NCBI GenBank assembly: GCA_031256755.1
Contig: JAIRPZ010000292.1
Coordinates: 1 to 5,583, forward strand
DNA from: Planctomycetaceae bacterium
GTDB lineage: Bacteria; Planctomycetota; Planctomycetia; Pirellulales; Thermoguttaceae
Direction: 5' to 3'
DNA length: 5,583 nt
Part shown: piece after piece, positions 1 to 5,475 of the stretch
Layout: every line of letters begins with the position of its first letter
Position numbering within the stretch: the first letter of the stretch is position 1
Notes under the pieces: generated by a model
What the model was told of the DNA's origin: nothing
What the model saw: only the letters and a program-made list of their open reading frames with translations
Database searches by the model: none
Translations under genes and position numbers: made by a program

Positions 1-375
1 AGCGACCCCGATGTGAAGTATTTCAGCGGCATTGCTGTTTATACAAACGAGGCGGAAATGAACGTTGCGGACAATGAGCGTCTTTTCCTTGAATTGGAGG
101 GAGTCCGTGAATTTGCGGAGGTGAAAATCAACGGCAAATCAGCGGGAACGATTTGGGCGGCACCGTATCGTTTGGACATTACGTCTCTGTGGAAGGAAGG
201 CAAAAACCGGATTGAGATTGAGGTGGCGAATCACTGGTCGAACCGCATCATCGGTGATGCTTCGCTGCCGGAAGACAAACGGACAACGCGTACCAACATT
301 ACGAAGTTAACGGCAAAAACCCCACTCACCGAATCAGGAATCACCGGAACAGTAAGATTACGAGCGGGAAAATAG
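1..375 (+). CDS. C-terminal end of a glycoside hydrolase (GH106/GH2-like, alpha-L-rhamnosidase type), 5' end outside window
   Basis: The reading frame is open from base 1 and stops with TAG at 373-375, giving the last 124 residues of a larger protein. The segment resembles the C-terminal beta-sandwich (galactose-binding-like jelly roll) of large plant-polysaccharide hydrolases of the GH106 and GH2 sugar-binding type. The recognisable blocks are KYFSGIAVYT, then a strand with GVREFAEVKINGKSAGTIW, then APYRLDIT, then NRIEIEVANHWSNRIIGD, and a terminal PLTESGITGTVRL, which matches the usual 'PL-SG-GPV-L' ending. The catalytic domain lies upstream of the window, so the substrate is inferred (probably rhamnose-containing polysaccharide). 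The GTG at 13 lies inside the gene and is not a start. The gene converges on the propeller gene with a 36-base gap. I see no strong hairpin plus T-run terminator in that gap. Confidence is good for the family type and moderate for the exact GH number. Confidence 0.8.
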   Translation, partial: SDPDVKYFSGIAVYTNEAEMNVADNERLFLELEGVREFAEVKINGKSAGTIWAAPYRLDITSLWKEGKNRIEIEVANHWSNRIIGDASLPEDKRTTRTNITKLTAKTPLTESGITGTVRLRAGK

Positions 376-411
376 ACATCTTGTCTTCTCTCAAGAACCG
401 ATAGAGGGATA

Positions 412-1053
412 CTATCTTTTTTGTTCCGTCCCGTTTTCCAAAAATTGAATTTTGCCCTGTTCGCTTGCAATGAGCGTTTTGACTAGAGTTGACCGGATTG
501 GTATGGTATTCACTTCCGGCGTACATTCTTTCCAGTCTTTCGGCGCACCGCCGTAAAGTCCGCGTACTTTATCGGCATAATCCTTGCCACGTACAAACCG
601 GATTTTTTGTAACATTTTATCAGACTCGGCTAAACCGGCAGAAGTTGCAATCCAAACGTCTCCGTCAACGGGGCAGATTTGAATATCAAAAATCCGCTCG
701 CCGACAGGACCGTCAATCACGTCATCATTCTGCCATTTTTTGCCGTTGAAAACGGAAACGCCGCTGTATTGATGTCCGACCCAAAGGCGGTTCTGCCGGT
801 CAACGGCAAGGGCATAACCGTTATCGTCGCCGAGTCCGTCTTTCGTTGTATACTGTTTTACGTTGCCGTTATTATCGCAACGAAAAACGCCGTCATCTTC
901 GCTGCCGAGCCAGACACCGCCGGAGTTGTCCGAAGTTATGGAAACAATAAACTTCGCCGGAACGGGCAGCGGTTCGACATCAGCAGCGAAAACCGCTGTA
1001 CCTGCAAAAAGGAAAACGAAAAAGATAAAGACAGAAACCAAAGCAAACCGCAT
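412..1053 (-). CDS. Secreted beta-propeller protein (Reg_prop-like repeats), possibly C-terminally shortened
   Basis: This is a 213-residue protein starting at ATG 1053, preceded by AGGAG with 8-base spacing. A longer in-frame start at 1086 would overlap rdgB and bury the signal peptide, so I reject it. Residues 1-24 form a Sec signal peptide: MRF, then a hydrophobic core, then a VFA-AD cleavage site. Propeller-blade repeats follow with the 'D..G.VWLG...GVF' pattern: about 38-57 (GGVWLGSEDDGVFR), 81-104 (NRLWVGHQYSGVSVFNG) and 121-143 (GDVWIATSAGLAES). A segment at 153-175 (FVRGKDYADKVRGLYGG) resembles, from memory, a motif in longer planctomycete propellers. Three blades cannot close a propeller, and residues 182-213 carry no clear blade signature, so the gene may be shortened. 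Exported proteins of this type are thought to be structural or ligand-binding; no enzyme activity can be assigned. It lies 16 bases behind rdgB and is probably co-transcribed with it. Confidence 0.75.
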   Translation of the reverse strand: MRFALVSVFIFFVFLFAGTAVFAADVEPLPVPAKFIVSITSDNSGGVWLGSEDDGVFRCDNNGNVKQYTTKDGLGDDNGYALAVDRQNRLWVGHQYSGVSVFNGKKWQNDDVIDGPVGERIFDIQICPVDGDVWIATSAGLAESDKMLQKIRFVRGKDYADKVRGLYGGAPKDWKECTPEVNTIPIRSTLVKTLIASEQGKIQFLENGTEQKR

Positions 1054-1061
1054 GAGAAATT

Positions 1062-1066
1062 CTCCT
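1062..1066 (-). promoter_or_regulatory. Ribosome binding site of the propeller gene
   Basis: AGGAG lies on the minus strand 8 bases before ATG 1053. It falls in the 16-base gap after the rdgB stop codon (1072-1070). It decides the start of the secreted propeller against the longer upstream ATG at 1086. The bases between it and the ATG, together with its own GAG, form a short palindrome (GAGAATTTCTC, 1064-1054), which is too small to be a convincing switch. Confidence 0.75.
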
Positions 1067-1069
1067 GTA

Positions 1070-1723
1070 TTAAACAAAACTTGCATCCGGTGCGGCGGTT
1101 TCCTGAAGAATAATCGGGATCAATTTCCGCATGGCTCTTGCCCGGTGACTGATCATTTGTTTGACAACAGAAGGCAGCAAACCGAATGTCCGATGGTACT
1201 CGGAGATTTCAAAAAGCGGATCATACCCGAATCCGCCGGTTCCCTCCGGTGCCGATAAAATCCGTCCCCGGCAAATCCCCTGAACCTCGCCCCGGATATT
1301 TCCTTCCGGGTCAGACAACGCCGCCGTGCAGACATAACGGGCAGTCCGCTTGTCTGGCGGAACAGCCGCTAATTTTTCAAGCAGCCGTTGATTATTGTCC
1401 TCATCGGACGCATTTTCCGAAACGTTGCCGGAAACATTCGGACTGCCGGAAAACGCGGCAAACCGTGCCGAAAATACACCGGGCGCACCGTCCAACGCAT
1501 CAACACACAAACCGCTGTCTTCACCGATAACCCATGCATGAAGAAACTTTGCCTGTTCCGCTGCCTTCTTTTTGGCATTATCCATAAACGTTTGACCATC
1601 TTCGGTAACGTCAAGTTTTTGAGCGAAGTCCGCCAGTGTGCGGATTTCAATGCGGTACGGAGCCAGCAATTCCGCCAATTCCGCTCCTTTTTTCCGGTTA
1701 CGGGTTCCTAAAACAAGCATCAT
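1070..1723 (-). CDS. rdgB: Non-canonical purine NTP pyrophosphatase, RdgB/HAM1 family
   Basis: This cytoplasmic house-cleaning enzyme hydrolyses dITP/ITP and XTP to monophosphate plus pyrophosphate and keeps deaminated purines out of DNA and RNA. It has 217 residues, slightly longer than the usual 190-205. Family motifs are in order: TRNRKKGAE (7-15), the nucleotide-binding T-x-N-xx-K-xx-E motif with Arg in place of the common Gly; TFMDNAKKKA (45-54); GEDSGLCVDALDGAPGVFSARFA (67-89), with D69 at the position of the E. coli catalytic aspartate and E68 where Asp is usual; GFGYDP (164-169); K188; and SHRARA (192-197). Residues about 91-106 form a Ser/Asn-rich insertion. The start at 1723 is chosen because AAGGAG lies 6 bases upstream; ATG 1720 (spacing 9) is equally possible. 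A longer frame from ATG 1783, directly after the upstream stop, adds 20 Cys/Arg-rich residues and lacks a ribosome site. Confidence 0.95.
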   Translation of the reverse strand: MMLVLGTRNRKKGAELAELLAPYRIEIRTLADFAQKLDVTEDGQTFMDNAKKKAAEQAKFLHAWVIGEDSGLCVDALDGAPGVFSARFAAFSGSPNVSGNVSENASDEDNNQRLLEKLAAVPPDKRTARYVCTAALSDPEGNIRGEVQGICRGRILSAPEGTGGFGYDPLFEISEYHRTFGLLPSVVKQMISHRARAMRKLIPIILQETAAPDASFV

Positions 1724-1729
1724 CAAATT

Positions 1730-1735
1730 CTCCTT
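1730..1735 (-). promoter_or_regulatory. Ribosome binding site of rdgB
   Basis: AAGGAG on the minus strand lies 6 bases before ATG 1723 and 9 bases before ATG 1720. It shows that translation begins at one of this ATG pair and not at the in-frame ATG at 1783, which follows the previous stop codon with no gap. Confidence 0.8.
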
Positions 1736-1764
1736 ATAAACAGTCAAGCCCCAGACACAGCACC

Positions 1765-1781
1765 GCCGGCATAGTACCGGC
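1765..1781 (-). repeat. Short GC-rich inverted repeat between the larA-like gene and rdgB
   Basis: GCCGG (1765-1769) and CCGGC (1777-1781) can pair as a 5-bp all-GC stem with a 7-base loop, two bases after the larA-like stop codon. No T-run follows on the minus strand, so it is not a standard intrinsic terminator. It could stabilise an upstream transcript end or modulate the step to rdgB. Because GCCGG/CCGGC words are common throughout this window, the pairing could be chance. Confidence 0.3.
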
Positions 1782-1783
1782 AT

Positions 1784-2404
1784 CTATCCGTATGCCCGCA
1801 AAAAGTTTTCGACAAGATGCGGCAAACCGGCAGCAATACGCGTTGTCTTGTCCTTCCGGTGCAAAAATTGTACCGTGAAAATAATACCCAGCATCGAAGC
1901 CGCCTGATCGGCTTCCTCCTTCAATTTTCTTTTCGCCACTCTGGACGCTTGAAACCGCTGCACCGTTTCCAAACCGGAAAACCGCGGGAAAACCGCCGAA
2001 TGAATCCCGAAATCGTTTTTCCCCGGCACAGCCGCAAATTTACCGATAGTCAAAATCAAATCTGCATCGATCAGCGTCCGGTTCAGCATCACCGGTTCAT
2101 CTTTGTCATTTACCCCAAGCCGGGCAAGTTCCGATTCCTTGCCGGGCTGATGAATATGGATTCCCGCACCGGCTGGCAAACGCTGCCGCAAAGAATCCGC
2201 TCCGGTATCCGCATCCGTGAAAAGAAGCGTTATCTGCGGCGGTTCCGCCCCATGTTCGAGGAAAATACCGGTGATGTCGAGAAGAACATCATGTTCCGCC
2301 GCATAAAACGCATCAGGAACAAGAAGAATCCGGTCGTCCGAAAAGAAGAGTTGCCCCAGTTCCGGCAGCCCCAGCGGCTTGGTCATCATTTGATAAAGGG
2401 ACAT
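1784..2404 (-). CDS. LarA-like (DUF2088, lactate racemase N-domain) protein, short form, probably not a racemase
   Basis: This 206-residue protein resembles the N-terminal domain of LarA, the nickel-pincer lactate racemase, whose members usually have about 420 residues in two domains. Visible family features are ILLVPDAFY (26-34) opposite the LarA 'vpD..R' strand; IHIHQPGKESELARLG (82-97), in which H85 may match the LarA His on the N-domain; and EPVMLNRTLIDADLILTIGKF (103-123), the most characteristic stretch. Where LarA has the G-G-K motif carrying the cofactor lysine, this protein has GIHSAVFPRFSGLETVQRF (133-151) without a matching Lys. The C-terminal domain is absent. Lactate racemase activity is therefore unlikely, and the true role is unknown. 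ATG 2404 lies two bases after the activator's stop codon, so translational coupling is likely. A TTG at 2410 would add two residues and overlap that stop. No strong ribosome site is visible. Family assignment is by recognition of sequence pattern only. Confidence 0.65.
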   Translation of the reverse strand: MSLYQMMTKPLGLPELGQLFFSDDRILLVPDAFYAAEHDVLLDITGIFLEHGAEPPQITLLFTDADTGADSLRQRLPAGAGIHIHQPGKESELARLGVNDKDEPVMLNRTLIDADLILTIGKFAAVPGKNDFGIHSAVFPRFSGLETVQRFQASRVAKRKLKEEADQAASMLGIIFTVQFLHRKDKTTRIAAGLPHLVENFLRAYG

Positions 2405-2406
2405 TG

Positions 2407-4464
2407 TCAACTCTCAATATTGTAACGTTTAATTTTCCGGTCAAGCGTTGTCCGCTCAATTCCAAGATGCTTTGCCGCTAAACTTTTATTCCATTCGCAG
2501 TGTTCCAGAGTCCGAATGATATGGTTCTTCTCTATATCGTCCAGCGACAGCGGAATAAATATCTCCGGCTGCTTATCCGCCGTCAGGATTTGGCTTTCTC
2601 CGGTTGTATTCAATTTGGACAGCAGTAAATCCTGTTCCAGAATGAGTGAATCGGAACCGAGAACAACCGCCCGCTCAATGATGTTTTTCAGTTCTCGGAC
2701 ATTGCCGGGCCAGCGGTAAGACATTAACGTCTTCATTGCCGCCGGATCAAATCCGTTGTATTTTTTCCCCGTTTCCTGACAAAACCGGTTCAGGAAAAAT
2801 TCCGCCAAAGTCGGTATATCGGTCGGACGCTTCCGCAGCGGCGGAACAATAATTTCCAAAACCCGAAGCCGGAAAAATAAATCGTGCCGGAATTTTCCCG
2901 CCGCAACCTCTTTTTCCAAATCACGGTTGGTCGCCGTAATGATGCGGACATCAACCGAAATCGTTGTATTCCCGCCGACACGCTCAAACGAACTGGTTTC
3001 CAGCACCCGAAGCATTTTCGCCTGCAAACCGGGAGTCATTTCCCCGATTTCGTCAAGAAAAAGCGTCCCGGAATCAGCGGCTTCAAATTTACCGATTTTG
3101 CGGTCGGTCGCACCGGTAAACGCTCCTTTTTCGTGTCCGAAAAGTTCACTTTCCAGCAAAGTATCCGAAATCGCCGCACAGTTCAAACAGATCAGCGGTT
3201 TGGATTTCCGGGAACTCGCCAAATGGACGGCGCGGGCGATAAGTTCTTTTCCGGTTCCGCTTTCTCCCCGAATGAGCAGGGCGGTTTTGCCTTCGGCAGC
3301 ACGGGCAATCAGGTGGTGAACCATCTGCATTTGCGGGCTGTTGCCGACAATTTCACTGTTCACCTGTAATATTTCCCGAAGATTGAGATTTTCCTTTCGG
3401 GCTTGGGTAAGCGTTGCCGCCAACTCTTTCTGTTTGTTAATATGCGCCAGCGCAACACCGATAGTATCCGCAATGGCAAGCGAATATTCCAGATCGGATT
3501 CGTCCAGATATTTTCCTTCGGAAACCGTATAAAGGTGCAGAATGCCGAGTACGCTGTTTTGATCGCGTACCGGAGCCACAATCGTATTGTTCAAACTGGC
3601 GGAATCCGAAGGACTTTGCGATTTGACGCGGCGTGTTTTTGTTCCGGTATCCGGGTTTTCGCGGATCAGAACCGCCTGCTGATTTTCAAAAACCATACGG
3701 ACAAGCGCGGACGAAATCGGCATGTAGGGGATTTTGTTGATCGTTGCCGACGAAACAAGCCGGACATCCGATGCCCGCTGCTGCGCCCGCAAACTGTACG
3801 GGAAAAGCCAGAGTCCGACTCCTTCGGATTCCGTTGCACCGAGCAGCCCGTTCAGTGCGGTTTTGGCAATGCTGTCCACGTCTTCCGCCTGACCGAGTTG
3901 ATAGGCCAGACGGCACATTTCGATGGAACCGAATCCTGTTTTGGTGACCGGTAATCCCCCCTCTTTTTTGTCGCCGGCGAGAATAGAGGCGTGATTGCTT
4001 TGGTGAATAACCTCCGATTCCTTTTCAATTCCGCCTGCTGCCGGTCCGAGCAATGACGTACTGATTCCTAAAACGCCGGAGTGGTGTCCGGGCGAACCGC
4101 CACTGCCACCACTGCCGCCGCTGCCGGTACTTTGCACGGTGTCCAGTTCGCCGGGAGAACCGCAGCCGAATTGTAAAAAGGCGTGTCCGATTTGCACCCG
4201 CTGACCGGATTGGAGCGGATACGCACCAGAACCGGCAAGAGTTCCGTCAACAAAAGTTCCGTTCCGGCTCCCCAAATCTTGTATGTACCATTGTCCGTCG
4301 CTGAAAAAAAACTTCGCATGAAACCGGCTGCACCGGTCATCAAGAAACGAAATCGTATTTTCCGGATCGCGTCCGACGGTGGTTACAGTTTGTCCGGTAA
4401 AGGAGTAAACCTGTTTTTGTTCGCCGTTTTGCGACAGGATAACGTGCGCTTGTTCCGACTGCAT
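2407..4464 (-). CDS. Sigma54-dependent transcriptional activator with FHA, GAF, AAA+ and Fis-type HTH domains
   Basis: This 685-residue enhancer-binding protein should use ATP hydrolysis to remodel sigma54-RNA polymerase. Domains: FHA at about 5-100, with GR (31-32), SRFH (46-49) and DLGSRNGT (63-70), the phosphothreonine-binding pattern; a Gly/Ser linker (112-130) and a low-complexity stretch to about 175; GAF at about 185-345; a short helical linker (345-370); and AAA+ at about 371-600. The AAA+ domain has Walker A GESGTGKE (400-407), an intact GAFTGA sigma54-contact loop (447-452), Walker B GTLFLDEIGE (466-475), ATNRDL (511-516), the arginine-finger region FRHDLFFRL (525-533) and WPGNVREL (585-592). 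A Fis-type helix-turn-helix ends the protein (about 645-683). There is no response-regulator receiver domain. Input is therefore probably a phosphorylated partner, for example from a Ser/Thr kinase, plus a GAF ligand. ATG 4464 is preceded by AGGAAGG at close spacing and by a sigma-70 promoter. Its targets cannot be read from the window. Confidence 0.97.
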   Translation of the reverse strand: MQSEQAHVILSQNGEQKQVYSFTGQTVTTVGRDPENTISFLDDRCSRFHAKFFFSDGQWYIQDLGSRNGTFVDGTLAGSGAYPLQSGQRVQIGHAFLQFGCGSPGELDTVQSTGSGGSGGSGGSPGHHSGVLGISTSLLGPAAGGIEKESEVIHQSNHASILAGDKKEGGLPVTKTGFGSIEMCRLAYQLGQAEDVDSIAKTALNGLLGATESEGVGLWLFPYSLRAQQRASDVRLVSSATINKIPYMPISSALVRMVFENQQAVLIRENPDTGTKTRRVKSQSPSDSASLNNTIVAPVRDQNSVLGILHLYTVSEGKYLDESDLEYSLAIADTIGVALAHINKQKELAATLTQARKENLNLREILQVNSEIVGNSPQMQMVHHLIARAAEGKTALLIRGESGTGKELIARAVHLASSRKSKPLICLNCAAISDTLLESELFGHEKGAFTGATDRKIGKFEAADSGTLFLDEIGEMTPGLQAKMLRVLETSSFERVGGNTTISVDVRIITATNRDLEKEVAAGKFRHDLFFRLRVLEIIVPPLRKRPTDIPTLAEFFLNRFCQETGKKYNGFDPAAMKTLMSYRWPGNVRELKNIIERAVVLGSDSLILEQDLLLSKLNTTGESQILTADKQPEIFIPLSLDDIEKNHIIRTLEHCEWNKSLAAKHLGIERTTLDRKIKRYNIES
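4093..4125 (-). repeat. 9-bp tandem repeat encoding a (Gly-Gly-Ser)n linker in the activator
   Basis: Residues 114-124 of the activator read GSGGSGGSGGS. They are encoded by successive GGC/GGT GGC AGT/AGC-type units that vary only at third positions. The stretch sits exactly between the FHA and GAF domains and should act as a flexible tether. Repeat number could change by slippage without breaking the frame. Confidence 0.8.
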
Positions 4465-4494
4465 GCCTTCCTAGAGAAAAATATTGGAAAATAC

Positions 4495-4523
4495 ATTATA
4501 TCATGACTTCCGGTAAAGATCAA
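4495..4523 (-). promoter_or_regulatory. Sigma-70 type promoter for the activator operon
   Basis: On the minus strand, TTGATC (4523-4518) and a perfect TATAAT (4500-4495) are separated by exactly 17 bases. The expected start of transcription is near 4488, giving a leader of about 25 bases before ATG 4464. The -35 box begins three bases after the smpB stop codon, so the promoter fills the 62-base gap between the genes. It would let the activator be expressed independently of smpB. No sigma54-type -24/-12 (GG-N10-GC) element is evident here. Confidence 0.75.
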
Positions 4524-4526
4524 GGG

Positions 4527-5018
4527 TCATTTTCTTTTCATCATGGACAGACGCAAGCCCCGTTCGGTTTCGGCTTTCTTTTTTGCGGCGCGTTTGTCGA
4601 ATTCCTGTTTGCCTTTGCATAAACCGAGCAATACTTTCGCTTTTCCCTCTTTGAAATACATTTTCAGGGGGACGAGCGTCAGCCCTTTTTCGTAAGCCCG
4701 CATGGCAAACCGCTGGATTTCGCGGCGATGCAGCAGTAGTTTCCGATCCCGTTTCGGACGGTGATTGAACCGGTTTGCCTCGACATATTCGGGAATGTCG
4801 CAATTCACAAGCCATACTTCGCCGTTTCGGACTTTTCCGTAGGCATCGCCGATAACGGCGGTACCGTTGCGTAAACTTTTGACTTCGCTGCCGGCGAGGA
4901 CAATGCCGCATTCCATCGAATCAAGAACGCTGTATTCGTGCCGGGCTTTCCGGTTTTCGGCAATGGTGCGCTCGTTGGTATTTTCCGGCTTGTTTTTTGC
5001 TTTCTTCGATTTGCTCAT
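4527..5018 (-). CDS. smpB: SsrA-binding protein SmpB
   Basis: SmpB binds the tRNA-like domain of tmRNA and brings it to stalled ribosomes for trans-translation, so that unfinished proteins are tagged and ribosomes released. The protein has 163 residues, normal for the family (about 150-165). The motifs are ENRKARHEY (21-29), GIVLAGSEVKSLRNG (38-52), GDAYGKVRNGEVWLVNCDI (57-75), the NHRPKRDRKLLLH RNA-binding block (85-97), KGLTLVPLKMYFKEGKAKV (111-129) and KGKQEFDKR (135-143). A basic tail (144-163) should enter the decoding centre. A Lys/Asn-rich N-terminal extension of about 16 residues precedes the core. ATG 5018 lies 26 bases after the stop of the membrane protein gene and lacks a clear Shine-Dalgarno sequence, so its translation may depend on the upstream gene. 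The tmRNA gene is not in the window. Confidence 0.97.
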   Translation of the reverse strand: MSKSKKAKNKPENTNERTIAENRKARHEYSVLDSMECGIVLAGSEVKSLRNGTAVIGDAYGKVRNGEVWLVNCDIPEYVEANRFNHRPKRDRKLLLHRREIQRFAMRAYEKGLTLVPLKMYFKEGKAKVLLGLCKGKQEFDKRAAKKKAETERGLRLSMMKRK

Positions 5019-5044
5019 TGTCTTTTGTTTCTGTTGCTTTTGCG

Positions 5045-5395
5045 TTATTTTGAACCGGTGAATTGATAGGGTTCCAGCGGAATGGTTTTGCTGATTTGTT
5101 CCGCATATTGAGCGTAGTCGAAGACCTTGACATTTTCATCGGCAGCCGAGCGGGAACTCCGGCGGATGCCGTTTTCGGCATCTGCTGCCGTTTCTTCCAA
5201 TTCATTGGCGCGCCACTTCAGCGATTGAAAGCCGAAACCTTGAACGGACAGCCACAAGGCTGCGGCTGTAAAAACGGCAAAAGCAATTTTTTCGCCGTGA
5301 TAGATAAAAAATTGTTTTATTTGTTCGCCGGAATTGCCGGAGCCGGCTTTTTTTTCGGGCTTTTTTGCAGGTTCTTTTTTCTTGCTTGCTGCCAT
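5045..5395 (-). CDS. Small single-pass membrane protein of unknown function, Lys/Ala-rich N-terminus
   Basis: I do not recognise a named family. The 116-residue protein starts at ATG 5395. Residues 1-20 are basic and low in complexity (KKKEPAKKPEKKAG), residues 26-36 read IKQFFIYHGEK, and about 37-54 form one hydrophobic membrane helix (IAFAVFTAAALWLSVQGF). About 62 hydrophilic residues follow (56-116), with Glu/Ala/Arg-rich sequence likely to be helical. The positive-inside rule predicts a cytoplasmic N-terminus and an exported C-terminal part. From memory, planctomycete proteins beginning with a similar 'HGEK' membrane segment are often much longer, so this one may be shortened. The start is set by the promoter: the in-frame ATG at 5524 lies upstream of the -35 box. 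No good ribosome site precedes 5395. smpB follows after 26 bases, so the two are probably co-transcribed. Confidence 0.7.
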   Translation of the reverse strand: MAASKKKEPAKKPEKKAGSGNSGEQIKQFFIYHGEKIAFAVFTAAALWLSVQGFGFQSLKWRANELEETAADAENGIRRSSRSAADENVKVFDYAQYAEQISKTIPLEPYQFTGSK

Positions 5396-5446
5396 GGTAC
5401 TTTCGGTTGGATAATCTGTTCTCGCTTGATTTGCATCGTCCTGCCC

Positions 5447-5475
5447 ATTATCGGAGCCGCAACCGCATTTGTCAA
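5447..5475 (-). promoter_or_regulatory. Near-consensus sigma-70 promoter for the membrane protein-smpB unit
   Basis: On the minus strand a perfect TTGACA (5475-5470) and GATAAT (5452-5447, five of six consensus bases) are separated by exactly 17 bases. Transcription should begin near 5440, leaving a leader of about 45 bases before ATG 5395. This placement excludes the longer reading frames that begin at 5524 or 5574. The rest of 5396-5583 shows no convincing gene. Confidence 0.8.

Noticed and set aside
679..1113. 144-codon open frame on the plus strand
   Set aside because: It is antisense to the propeller gene, which has a signal peptide, a ribosome site and blade repeats. The plus-strand translation has no domain pattern.
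1724..1783. 20-residue N-terminal extension of RdgB from ATG 1783
   Set aside because: It is Cys/Arg-rich, starts on the base after the previous stop codon without a ribosome site, and a strong AAGGAG lies just ahead of ATG 1723.
2382..2415. TTGACA at the activator-larA-like junction as a promoter
   Set aside because: No acceptable -10 box lies 16-18 bases downstream on the minus strand, and the hexamer is made of the stop codon and start context.
1817..2425. 202-codon open frame on the plus strand
   Set aside because: It is antisense to the LarA-like gene. The translation is Arg/Phe/Gln-rich, as expected for the shadow of a coding strand.
2884..3954. Several plus-strand open frames of 130-183 codons
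   Set aside because: All lie opposite the activator gene, whose AAA+ motifs are intact in the minus frame. These are shadow frames.
4465..4526. Intrinsic terminator for smpB
   Set aside because: No stable stem followed by a T-run is present on the minus strand. The space is occupied by the next promoter.
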